NCBI GenBank assembly: GCA_945860945.1
Contig: CAMASG010000007.1
Location: 1 to 50,100, forward strand
Reading direction: 5' to 3'
DNA: 50,100 bases
From: Akkermansia muciniphila
GTDB taxonomy: Bacteria; Verrucomicrobiota; Verrucomicrobiia; Limisphaerales; SIAT01
The notes below the pieces were generated by a model. That model saw nothing but the letters and a program-made list of their open reading frames with translations, ran no database searches and was not told the origin of the DNA. Shown here piece by piece: positions 43,235 to 50,100 of this stretch (position 1 is its first letter; each line of letters begins with the position of its first letter). A program made the translations under genes and the position numbers.

Positions 43235-43250
43235 GCGTGAAAGGCGGAGG

Positions 43251-44099
43251 TTACTTGGTGACGGGACCGTAGCCGGCCTTGGGCTTGCCGTTTTCGTCGA
43301 GCTTGCCGCAGGCCCAGAGCAGTCCGCGCGCGACGAGGTCGAGGTAGCGGGCATCTTCCACCGTGGTGTTGTTGTGGCCGATGGTGGTGCTGAAGACGCG
43401 CGTGCCTTTGAAGTCATTGACCCAACTGACGACGGTCTCCACGTCCTTCGAGCTGCCGTCTTTCTGCTTCACGGATTGCTTGCCGCTGGCGAGCGCCGTG
43501 GCGGTGGGAAATATCTGGATGTTGTTATAAAGCTCTTCCTTGACGGTGGTCCAATCATCGAGGCCCTTGGTCACGGCGTGGCTCTTGTTGGTGAAGCGGA
43601 TGGCGATCGGCTCCTGCGGACCGTGGCCGGTGGATTGCAGGCCGAGATACTCGAACCACGATGCGTTGTCAGCGCCAGCTTTCACGGGTTGATTGATGTT
43701 GCCGAAGCGGTAGCAGTGCATGGCGCAATGCAGATTCACGCCGGGGATACCTTTGCGATGCGGCGCGAGCACGCCGGCGATCACGGCGGGATCCTTGATG
43801 TCCGCGGAGCATTCGTCGTGGATCACGATGTCGTAGCCCTTGGCGTAATCGGCGTTGCCGTAGATCGGCAGCGGCGGCTTAGTGCTCTTGTCATCGCTGT
43901 GGATCTGGTCCACGACGACATTCGCGCGGGCCTCGAGACCCTTCTTGAGGATGTCCTTCTGCTTGGCGTAATCGTGGCAGCAACCGCCGGTGATGAGCAG
44001 CGCGCGCAGCGGCTTGGGAGCGTCGGCAGCGGTCGCGACGGATGCGAGCACGCCGGCGAGGGCGAGGGTGAGGAGTGGTTTCAAGGAGTGGTGGATCAT
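43251..44099 (-). CDS. Secreted ThuA-domain protein
   Basis: 282 residues. Signal peptide MIHHSLKPLLTLALAGVLAS followed by VATAADAP. One ThuA (class-I glutamine-amidotransferase-like) domain fills the rest: LRALLITGGCCHDYAKQKDI, DIVIHDECSADI, PGVNLHCAMHCYRFGNINQP, EELYNNIQIFPTATALASG and VFSTTIGHNNTTVEDARYLD. It is related to the double-ThuA protein at 13887 but is a separate subgroup, with an LHCAMHCYR sequence in place of HAA/HAGV. Sugar-related function is assumed for the family, not proven. It has its own terminator, so it is monocistronic. Confidence 0.87.
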   Translation of the reverse strand: MIHHSLKPLLTLALAGVLASVATAADAPKPLRALLITGGCCHDYAKQKDILKKGLEARANVVVDQIHSDDKSTKPPLPIYGNADYAKGYDIVIHDECSADIKDPAVIAGVLAPHRKGIPGVNLHCAMHCYRFGNINQPVKAGADNASWFEYLGLQSTGHGPQEPIAIRFTNKSHAVTKGLDDWTTVKEELYNNIQIFPTATALASGKQSVKQKDGSSKDVETVVSWVNDFKGTRVFSTTIGHNNTTVEDARYLDLVARGLLWACGKLDENGKPKAGYGPVTK

Positions 44100-44244
44100 G
44101 GCTTTTGGTGGTTTCTATTTTTCTTCTCGGAAATCAACGCAACGTATCACGCCCAGCTATCAGGCGAACACAACGCGTATATGAGCGGCAGATTGTAGGT
44201 GACGACAATTCATTTGGCTAGAACGCAAATGTTACGGCGGGCAG

Positions 44245-44778
44245 TCACTTGAGGAGATTGAACTTGCCGATGAGCGGCAGTTCCTTGCACTCGCCGCGCG
44301 CAGCGTTGACGACGCCAAGCACCATCAAAATCGTGCAGCCGAGGCCGAGCGCGTAGCCGACTTTGCCCGCATACTTTCCGACGAACGGCATGAACCCGAG
44401 CGTCGAGACGAGCGCGGTAACGAGAAATCCGAGCAGGCAGAGGAGCAGTCCTTGATTCGCGTGATAGCGGGCGAAACGCGATTGCGGCGCGATCACCAAC
44501 CCGACGACAAAGAGGATGCTGATGTACGCGATGATGGCGTACACCTTGTTCTGCTGTACGTCTTCCTGCGCGTCCCGCGATCCTTGCAGCAGACGGTTGG
44601 TGCGCGATGTCGCGGCGCGGAAGTCGGTCAGCGAATTCGCCGGTGCCCAGTCGCTCATCCCCTCGCGCCACACGGGCGTTTCGATGGGGAGCGTCCCGGT
44701 ACGAAGCAGCGTCTGCAGTTGCGCCGTGTCCACTGGGCCGTAGGCCTGGCCGTTCGAAGTGTAATTCCAATCCGCCAT
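44245..44778 (-). CDS. GYF_2 plus DUF4870-type membrane protein
   Basis: 177 residues from the ATG at 44778 (MADWNYTSNGQAYGPVDTAQ). The GYF_2 domain covers about 1-52, with GQAYGPVDTAQLQTLLRTG and ETPVWREGMSDWAPANSL. A charged linker (RDAQEDVQQNKVYAI) leads to a DUF4870-like domain of three hydrophobic spans (about 79-98, 108-128 and 137-160), with SRFARYHANQGLLLCLLGFL, the usual F-H-x-x-Q core. Such proteins are small integral membrane proteins of unknown role, and a second GYF_2 protein sits at 17395. No operon partner is visible. Confidence 0.87.
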   Translation of the reverse strand: MADWNYTSNGQAYGPVDTAQLQTLLRTGTLPIETPVWREGMSDWAPANSLTDFRAATSRTNRLLQGSRDAQEDVQQNKVYAIIAYISILFVVGLVIAPQSRFARYHANQGLLLCLLGFLVTALVSTLGFMPFVGKYAGKVGYALGLGCTILMVLGVVNAARGECKELPLIGKFNLLK

Positions 44779-44873
44779 CGCCGTTATTAACTCAATCGTG
44801 GCGCAGTCGGTCAATCCTGTAGGCGAGGCCCGTCGCGCCGCTGTTCAGCGAGCTTCAATTTCGGATCTCGGAA

Positions 44874-46136
44874 TTATTTCACCTTCACGCAGAGGAGTTC
44901 GCCGCGGGCGTTGCGGCAATAGACGCGGCCATCGGCCAGCACGGGGACGGTCCAGCAGCGCCCGCCGAGGACCTGATGGCGAGCCGTGGGTTTGAAGCCA
45001 TCGGGTGTGGCCGGCGCCGCGAGCAACTCGCCGCGTTCGCTGAGGATCAGCAACGTGCCGTCGGCCGTGCCCATCACGGAACCGCAACCGAGGCCGGTGC
45101 TGCTCGGCACGCGCCACTTCTCTTTGCCGGTGGCAAATTCAAGGCAGACAAACTCCGTGGGCCGTCCGCGGTGCGCCGTGCCATCGAAGCCGTAGAGATG
45201 ACCGCCGATCAGCACGCTGTTGTTCATGTGGTTGCTCATCGACTTGTTTTCGTAGCGTTTTTTTAACGCCCCGTCCGCCAGTTCGAACAGCGCGCAACCG
45301 CGATCGTAACCGGTGGAGATGAACATCCGGCCTTCGTGAATGATCGGCGTCGTCGCTGTCGTGTCGAATGAGGTCTTCCATTGCGTCGTGGCGACGGTGG
45401 TTCCCTTGTCCGCATCGAGCACGACCAACCCCTCGGTTTTCATCACCGCCACCAGCTTTCGCGCGCCGATGGTGAAGGCTTTCGGTGTGCCGTAGGCCGG
45501 TGTGAACTGTTCGCCTTTCCACCGCACGCGCCCCGTCGCGGGATCGAGCGCAAAGGTGGGGCCGGCCTCGATCAGCAGCGTGTCGTCGGTCAAAAAGTAG
45601 GGGGAACAGGCGAAGCCCCACTCCGGCGGTTCGCTCAGGCCGGCCTCGGCGAGCATGTCGCGCTGCCAGATTGGTTTTCCGGTGGCTGCTTCATAACAGT
45701 GCAGGCGGCCGTGCTTGCTGTAGGTGAAGACCTTTCCGCCGCGCACCGTTGGCGTTGCTCCCGGTCCACCTTCGTAGAAGCGGTCCAAGAGTGGTGAGGG
45801 ATAACTGTGCCGCCAGATTTCTGCGCCGGTCATGGCATTGAAACACCAAACGGTTTCGCTACCTGAATCCTTGAGGCCACTGTGTCCCATCGTGAAGACG
45901 CGGCCTTCTGCGACAGCCATGGAGGAGAAACCTGTGCCCACCTTTTGCTGCCACAACGTCTCGCTGAAATCCGGCCGCGCCGGCAGTCGCTCCGTGGTGA
46001 TGCCGTTCTCTTCGCGGCCGCGCCACTGCGGCCAATCCGCGCCAACGCAGGGCAGGGAAAACGCCCCTGCATACAAGGCCAGCGCGATTCCGTTGGTCCA
46101 AATCCATTTCGGCAACTGGCGAATCATCGTGTGCAT
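44874..46136 (-). CDS. Secreted PQQ-like beta-propeller protein (BamB-like)
   Basis: 420 residues; signal peptide after MIRQLPKWIWTNGIALAL. It contains PQQ-type blades over the whole length: ADWPQWRGREENGITTERLP near the start, then VWCFNAMTGAEIWRHSYPSP, LHCYEAATGKPIWQRDM, TFALDPATGRVRWKGEQF, EFVCLEFATGKEKWRVPSST and VYCRNARGELLCVK. The opening W-P-Q-W-R-G is a hallmark of the PVC secreted propellers. They probably bind proteins or PQQ-like cofactors; no catalytic residues can be assigned. The ATG at 46127 is an alternative start. The upstream gene on the same strand is a frameshifted propeller protein. Confidence 0.87.
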   Translation of the reverse strand: MHTMIRQLPKWIWTNGIALALYAGAFSLPCVGADWPQWRGREENGITTERLPARPDFSETLWQQKVGTGFSSMAVAEGRVFTMGHSGLKDSGSETVWCFNAMTGAEIWRHSYPSPLLDRFYEGGPGATPTVRGGKVFTYSKHGRLHCYEAATGKPIWQRDMLAEAGLSEPPEWGFACSPYFLTDDTLLIEAGPTFALDPATGRVRWKGEQFTPAYGTPKAFTIGARKLVAVMKTEGLVVLDADKGTTVATTQWKTSFDTTATTPIIHEGRMFISTGYDRGCALFELADGALKKRYENKSMSNHMNNSVLIGGHLYGFDGTAHRGRPTEFVCLEFATGKEKWRVPSSTGLGCGSVMGTADGTLLILSERGELLAAPATPDGFKPTARHQVLGGRCWTVPVLADGRVYCRNARGELLCVKVK

Positions 46137-46207
46137 ATGTGGTTCATGTGTCTGTTTGATTGCGCGACAAATTAGTCATCGCCGGATGTTGTGTCGAGTG
46201 CTGCTGT

Positions 46208-47567
46208 TCAGCGCTGCGCCGGCTTCAGCTTCGCATCATCGAGATCGAGCCGGTAAAGGATCTGGTTGTAATCGTAACGCGGCGTCGGCGTGGGCTTGTC
46301 CGCGAACTGCATCGTGTAGGTGCCTTCGAAGATCAGGATCGGCGAACCTTCGGGCGTGAGCTCCGCGTGCAGCCGCGGATTGTAGAAGGTATAGTTCGCG
46401 TGGCTGAGCACTTTCACCGCCGGACCCCACGGCCCCGTCGGCGCGTCCGCTTCCGCATACCACAGCTCGCCGAACACCGACGGCTTGCCGAACTTCTCCA
46501 TGAAGACCGCGACCCAGCGTTTGCGGAACCCGTTCCACGCGATGGATCCGCTGTGCGGTTTCACCGGCTTGCCATCGGCGGAGACGAGGCTCACCTGAGG
46601 CTTGAGCGTTTCCCACGTTGCAGAATCCTGCCACGCCTCGAACGTCGCGGGACAGCGGAGCGTGGGGAAAGGGTTGCCGAAAAGAATCCATTCCTTGCCG
46701 TTGCTGTCCTTCCAAAACACCGGATGCCCTTCTGGAAACACGGGCGGTTTGTTCGACGTGTCCGACTTTTTCCAAATCACGCGCAGCGGTTCGAAGTTCG
46801 ACATCGCCTCGTTCCAGACGCACAGACCGGCTTCGCGCGTCTCCAGCGGCGGCGTGATCTTCAGATAGGAGGCGACGAGCCGCGCCGCGCCGATTTTGTC
46901 CGGCAAGCTCGCGTAACCGGTGATCCACGTGGGACCGTTGCCCGGCATCTTAGCGATGGCGCGTGGCGCGCCTTTGCCATCGGTGAAATGATCGAACTGC
47001 AATCGCAGCGGCGGCTCGAAGTTGGACAGCGGTCGCACCGGTGCTGTCGAAGATGCCGAGCGAATACCGCGCGAGTGTCGTGTCGCCCCAAAGCCAGAAG
47101 AGCTTCCCTCGATGCACCGCGTTCTGCACGCTGTCGCAGCCGATGGTGCCGCTCTCCGGCCAGTCCAGTTCGCGCCCGAGCTTCTGACTCTCGGCGAAGA
47201 GTCCGCCCCCCGTGAGCCGCCCAAGCCGCTTGGCGATGATCGTGCGCGAGACCTCGATTTTCAGCGTCGCGCCCGGCTGTGGCGTCAACCGCACACCGCG
47301 CTGACCGAAGCCATCCTTCGTCACCTCGTAACCGTGGCCGAGAACGTCGAACCACGTCTCGCGCCCCATCAACTCCGGCAGGTCGAAAGCGATCACGCCC
47401 GCGTTGTCAGTGACGAATCGAACGTGATGCGTCGTGCGCAGTTCCACCAACGGCACCGGCCAACCCGAACCCTTCTCGACCACCTCGATGCGGCACGGCT
47501 TGAGTGCTTCAGCCGCCGACAGTAATGCCCCGGAGGAGAAGAAAAGCAGGAGCGTGCGAAAGTTCAT
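46208..47567 (-). pseudogene. Secreted propeller-like protein, broken by a one-base frameshift
   Basis: The first part, from the ATG at 47567, gives a signal peptide (MNFRTLLLFFSSGALLSAAE), a carboxypeptidase-regulatory-like beta-sandwich (VEKGSGWPVPLVELRTTHHV) and the beginning of a propeller (GKLFWLWGDTTLARYSLGIF). Near 47022-47032 the frame changes, and the rest continues as NFEPPLRLQFDHFTDGKG up to the stop at 46208. The later part includes ILFGNPFPTLRCPATFEAWQ and GPWGPAVKVLSHANYTFYNP, as in GH43/DUF4185-type five-bladed propellers. The total length, 1,360 bases, is one more than a multiple of three. Removing one C in the GTCC at the junction restores a 452-residue protein. Confidence 0.8.
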
Positions 47568-47579
47568 CCAGAAAAGATA

Positions 47580-47912
47580 TTAAGTCCGAAGCTCAATCAA
47601 CCGTTCTCCTTGCTCCAACCGCTTCAGCGTTTCCGGCCACAGCAGTTCAAGCCATTCAAACAGCGCTCGCTTGGTGCAATTGCCGATACGGAGCCAGATA
47701 ATGGGCGGGCCTTCATCGGAATCCAGAAACCGCTCCACGAAATTGTCGTCTTTGGTGATGACGCCCCAGCCGCCCGTTCTTGCACAGTTTCGGATGCTCC
47801 CGTCGTCCGACTGGAGCAGTCCAACATCTCGCACGGCCGTGGGGGCGCAACCGCGGGCCCACAACCATTGGGCCAGCGCGGGTGGCAACTGGGCATCCAC
47901 CAGAAAGCGCAT
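47580..47912 (-). CDS. DUF5615 PIN-like toxin
   Basis: 110 residues. The DUF5615 (PIN-like, Mut7-C-related) fold shows MRFLVDAQLPPALAQWLWAR with acidic Asp6, then DVGLLQSDDGSIRNCAR (Asp36, Asp37) and GVITKDDNFVERFLD (Asp55, Asp56). These are the probable metal-binding residues of an RNase. It follows a DUF433 gene on the same strand with 61 bases between them. DUF433 plus DUF5615 is a recognised type II toxin-antitoxin arrangement. Activity is inferred from family and context. Confidence 0.87.
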   Translation of the reverse strand: MRFLVDAQLPPALAQWLWARGCAPTAVRDVGLLQSDDGSIRNCARTGGWGVITKDDNFVERFLDSDEGPPIIWLRIGNCTKRALFEWLELLWPETLKRLEQGERLIELRT

Positions 47913-47973
47913 CTTGTTAGGTGGTCACCAAAACCGAGTGGTCAAGATATCGGGCCGCATAGGCGATGGATGC

Positions 47974-48141
47974 CTAGATGTCCTCCGGCTGGAAATCAGG
48001 AAAGTCGGCGAGAACCTTCTCCTGCGTCGCTCCTTCAGCCAGCATATCGAGCACGTCTTTCACGCCGATGCGCATCTCGCGGATGGACGGGCGGCCGCCG
48101 CACTTATCCTGCTCCACCGTGATACGCTCTAGGAGTTTCAT
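47974..48141 (-). CDS. DUF433 antitoxin
   Basis: 55 residues from the ATG at 48141 (MKLLERITVEQDKCGGRPSI). The frame is open much further upstream, but the conserved part starts here. Hallmarks of DUF433 (VapB-like, winged-helix-type) are CGGRPSIREMRIGVKDVLDM, LAEGATQEKVLADFPDF and the ending QPEDI; the family normally binds DNA through its N-terminal helix-turn-helix. It precedes the DUF5615 toxin gene. The sequence ends soon after the 'dFP.L...DI' motif, slightly shorter than most members (about 70-80), so it may be truncated at the C-terminus. Confidence 0.85.
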   Translation of the reverse strand: MKLLERITVEQDKCGGRPSIREMRIGVKDVLDMLAEGATQEKVLADFPDFQPEDI

Positions 48142-48216
48142 GGCTACAGAATACTTCAGCGCGCCCCGCGCAACAAGTCTCCAAAACCATTGGAGGAGAG
48201 TGCGGACAGGCTTGCG

Positions 48217-48627
48217 ATGGACAAGCGGGGCGGTTCGCGGCACGATTCGCGCATGGCCTCCAGCGAACGGGAATATCAGAAGGCGTGCCGTGTCTTGGGC
48301 GCGTTGAAGGCGGTGAAGACGCCGGATCATCCTTACATTACCGGTCGCATGCCGGAGTTGGAGGAGGCCTTGGCCGCGGCGGCGGCGGTGCGCGCAGCCA
48401 TTGACCGCCGTGAACGGGAGTTGGTCGCGCTCCGTGCGCGGCGTGTCACGGCCGACAAGAAGGCGTGGAAGATCGGTGGAGCGATCATCTCCGTGGTGCA
48501 GGTCATCCGGAACGCAACGCAACCGCTCTTGCTGAAACTGATGGGCCTCATCCCGAAGGCGGAGCAGGCTCGGCGCGGTCCGAAGCGGAAGTTGGGTAAA
48601 CTCAAACCGCCCACGCGCCGCCGCTAG
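48217..48627 (+). CDS. Hypothetical basic helical protein
   Basis: 136 residues from the ATG at 48217; the ATG at 48253 (MASSEREYQK) is an alternative, and a TTG at 48190 is open. The middle is strongly helical and Ala/Arg/Glu-rich (LEEALAAAAAVRAAIDRRER), compatible with a coiled coil. There is a hydrophobic patch around GGAIISVVQVI and a very basic end (RRGPKRKLGKLKPPTRRR) that could bind nucleic acid. No known domain was recognised. It is divergent from the DUF433/DUF5615 pair with 75 bases between the starts. Confidence 0.5.
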   Translation: MDKRGGSRHDSRMASSEREYQKACRVLGALKAVKTPDHPYITGRMPELEEALAAAAAVRAAIDRRERELVALRARRVTADKKAWKIGGAIISVVQVIRNATQPLLLKLMGLIPKAEQARRGPKRKLGKLKPPTRRR

Positions 48628-48772
48628 AGCCTCTCCATCCCGCGCTCAAGGCCGGTGGCGCGAACGCCCTCGGCCTGATTCTCCGCGAACAGGCCGTTCC
48701 ACCGCGCGTTAATAGGATGGCAACGGGCTGCCTCGATTACTTTCAATCGCCCGACGCCTTCCTCGCGGTGTT

Positions 48773-48891
48773 TTATTTCGAGGCAACGCTTTGCCATCGT
48801 ATTACGTCGGCGAACAATACGTGGGCAAAGCTTTGCCTCGAAATAAGCGTGTCGTTTGATTCCAAGGCAAGCGAGTGCCTCGAAATAAGCG
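48773..48891. repeat. Cluster of short palindromic repeats
   Basis: Three small hairpins share arms of the GGCA/TGCC kind: GGCAA(48782-48786)/TTGCC(48791-48795), the perfect palindrome GGCAAAGCTTTGCC (48824-48837), and AGGCA/TGCCT (48865-48869/48876-48880). The flank GCCTCGAAATAAGCG occurs twice as a direct repeat (48835-48849 and 48877-48891), and an inverted partial copy, TTATTTCGAGGCA, lies at 48773-48785. No gene is seen in 48628-48977. A REP/MITE-like element is likely. Confidence 0.65.
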
Positions 48892-48977
48892 GGCGGCGGG
48901 AGGGCAGTTTCGAAACGAAACATGCCATCGGAATGCGTTCTTGCGCCGGTTTCGAGAGAGGGAGCGTCATTCCGGCG

Positions 48978-49771
48978 TTAATCCACGAGGCGGTGGCCGC
49001 AATAGACGGTCACGGGGGAGCCTTCGGCGACGAAAGCGGAACGGGGCGGGGCGCTGAGGCAGTCGCGGAAGGCTTCGCCGTAGAGCGGGCCGGCGTCGCA
49101 CTCGAGCCGCGCCTCGGTCACGTCGTAAACGGACCAGCGCGGATGCTCCACGCGGTATTCGAGAGTCGCGCCGTCGGGTTGGCGGTTGTAGCCCCAGTAA
49201 TGTTCCGTGATGAACTCGGCCTCGGTGCCTTCGCGTAGAGCGGTGGCGGGGCCGCGCACGGTCGCGCAGAGCCGCTGGTCGCGTCCAGCAAAGCGCCACG
49301 CGTATTCGAGCGCACGCAGTTGGCCGCACTCGCTCTCCATCTCGAATCGATGGCTCATGGGCAGGGCGACGTAGGGTTCGTCGTAAAGCCGGCGTGCGAG
49401 GAAGGCGATGATCGGCTTCGGCACAATCTCCTTGAGGAAGACGACGCCGCGACGCCAGCCTTCGGGGCCTTTGCGCCGGACGTAGAAGCGGAGGTTGACC
49501 TCCTCGAAATCGCGGTGGAACGGGAAGGGGACGCCCCAGACGCGCGTGTCGCGGAAGAGGAAGCCGACGACGGAGATGAGCGTGCGACCGTCCCACGTGT
49601 CGAGCTCAGTGCCGGCGGGGACGTGCGGCGCGAGCGCGCGCAGGTCGGTCTCGTATTCAATATCACCAAGTGGCGCCACTCGGCGGTGAGGAAGGGTTTT
49701 GCGGGACGGGGGTTCACGTGGTGAGTTTGGGCAGTTTTTCCATTACTGTTGTCGCGTTTAATCTCGGACAT
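48978..49771 (-). pseudogene. DUF2071-family protein, broken by a one-base frameshift
   Basis: The N-terminal part, from the ATG at 49771 (MSEIKRDNSNGKTAQTHHVN), reads PRPAKPFLTAEWRHLVILN and is lost in another frame near 49655-49658. From there the adjacent frame continues as YETDLRALAPHVPAGTELD and on to the stop, with FFVRRKGPEG-like, GVVFLKEIVPKPIIAFLARR and FITEHYWGYNRQPDGAT segments typical of the DUF2071 (acetoacetate-decarboxylase-like fold) family. Adding one T at AATACG (giving AATTACG) restores a 264-residue protein; the measured 794 bases are one short of a multiple of three. The role of the family is unknown. Confidence 0.85.
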
Positions 49772-49921
49772 TACCAGACCGCCGGCAAAAACCATCGTGC
49801 GCGATGCGCGTTGATGACTCGCCCCGCAATCGCTAAGATTCACGGATGCGAAAACTTTCGACAACCGACGCGACGGGAAATCTTGTCCGATGAGACGCAC
49901 GATTCAATCCACCCGCCGCTT

Positions 49922-50100
49922 ATGGGTCTGACCAAACTGGGCTGGAACGCTGAACGCGATCTGCAGTTTGCGCCGCACCTCGCCAAGGGCTTCGTGCCCG
50001 CGCGTGTGGCGGTGGAGGATAAACACTTCTACCGCATCTGGACCGCCGATGCGGAACTCTCCGCGCAAGTCACCGGCAAGTTCATCCATGAATCGCGCCG
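49922..50100 (+). CDS. rsgA: Ribosome small-subunit-dependent GTPase A, N-terminal part
   Basis: Partial gene cut by the right window edge. The ATG at 49922 starts MGLTKLGWNAERDLQFAPH; the same frame is open upstream to an ATG at 49814, but that part looks non-coding. The visible 59 residues are the OB-fold of RsgA, with the family's L-G-W-x-x-x-x opening, then GFVPARVAVEDKHFYRIWTA, ELSAQVTGKFIHES. RsgA helps late 30S maturation by GTP hydrolysis; its circularly permuted GTPase domain would lie outside the window. The short length makes this a tentative call. Confidence 0.7.
   Translation, partial: MGLTKLGWNAERDLQFAPHLAKGFVPARVAVEDKHFYRIWTADAELSAQVTGKFIHESR

Noticed and set aside
42957-44198. 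413-codon plus-strand frame opposite the ThuA gene and ALDH remnant
   Set aside because: Spans several opposite-strand genes and a terminator, with no recognisable domain.
48624-48923. 99-residue minus-strand frame across the palindrome cluster
   Set aside because: The repeated EALACLG/EAKLCPR pieces are produced by the palindromic repeats themselves; no independent coding evidence.
49814-49921. Upstream start of rsgA at the ATG at 49814
   Set aside because: The extra 36 residues have no similarity to RsgA N-termini as I know them; the ATG at 49922 directly precedes the conserved LGW segment.

Overview
The window looks like chromosomal DNA of a free-living Verrucomicrobiota bacterium, most likely the Pedosphaera/Limisphaerales type. 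This is inferred from gene content, not from a marker gene. The typical signals are a PVC-type membrane-bound dehydrogenase with a CxxCH haem site, DUF1080 (3-keto-glycoside hydrolase) proteins, ThuA proteins, a secreted sulfatase, NIPSNAP and GYF_2 proteins, L,L-diaminopimelate aminotransferase, and weak or absent Shine-Dalgarno sequences at most starts. One tRNA is present, tRNA-Val(CAC). No phage, integrase, transposase or CRISPR array was seen.

Left part (1-6.3 kb, minus strand): a membrane protein cut by the window edge, a Sel1-repeat lipoprotein, a Sel1-repeat/trypsin-like protease fusion, and a 1,110-residue protein that I read as a PPi-type phosphoenolpyruvate carboxykinase. At 6.3-11 kb on the plus strand lies a signalling unit: a YfiR-like periplasmic protein, overlapping by 4 bases a 1,052-residue histidine kinase with a CHASE8-like sensor, followed by a NarL-type response regulator and a region of alternative hairpins.

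11-16 kb: a cupin, MiaE (tRNA hydroxylase), then a secreted set (SGSH-like sulfatase, double-ThuA protein, double-NIPSNAP protein) closed by a strong bidirectional terminator. 16.7-17.4 kb is a non-coding zone with a 21-bp repeat array whose phase is kept over 16 units. 17.4-21.6 kb holds GYF_2/Sel1 proteins, a gene remnant, a DUF1080 protein paired with a YHYH protein, and a secreted redoxin with an unusual CxCxxC site. 21.7-30.4 kb holds dapL, the large cytochrome/dehydrogenase, a CNT nucleoside transporter, a PDZ protein and glycerate kinase. 30.4-34 kb: a CxxS glutaredoxin, a panC-nadB operon, a solo CBM48 protein and the tRNA.

Right part (34-50.1 kb): a secreted hypothetical protein, a tail-specific protease divergent from a tandem DUF1080 protein, a Tat-exported Gfo/Idh oxidoreductase, and a compact luxE-luxC-queD operon preceded by an aldehyde dehydrogenase with its whole catalytic centre deleted. 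After these come another ThuA protein, a GYF_2/DUF4870 protein, a PQQ-type propeller protein, a frameshifted propeller protein, a DUF433/DUF5615 toxin-antitoxin pair, a small palindrome cluster, a frameshifted DUF2071 protein and the start of rsgA at the right edge.

The sulfatase, ThuA, DUF1080, YHYH, Gfo/Idh and haem-dehydrogenase proteins are all predicted to be exported or oxidative, which fits breakdown of sulfated or oxidised polysaccharides outside the cytoplasm. Three genes carry single-base lesions (an in-frame TGA in the yfiR leader and two one-base frameshifts). They are either sequencing errors or young pseudogenes, and raw reads would decide. The best candidates for something new are the YfiR/CHASE8-kinase pairing, the luxE-luxC-queD operon in an organism with no luciferase genes in view, and the 21-bp phased repeat array.
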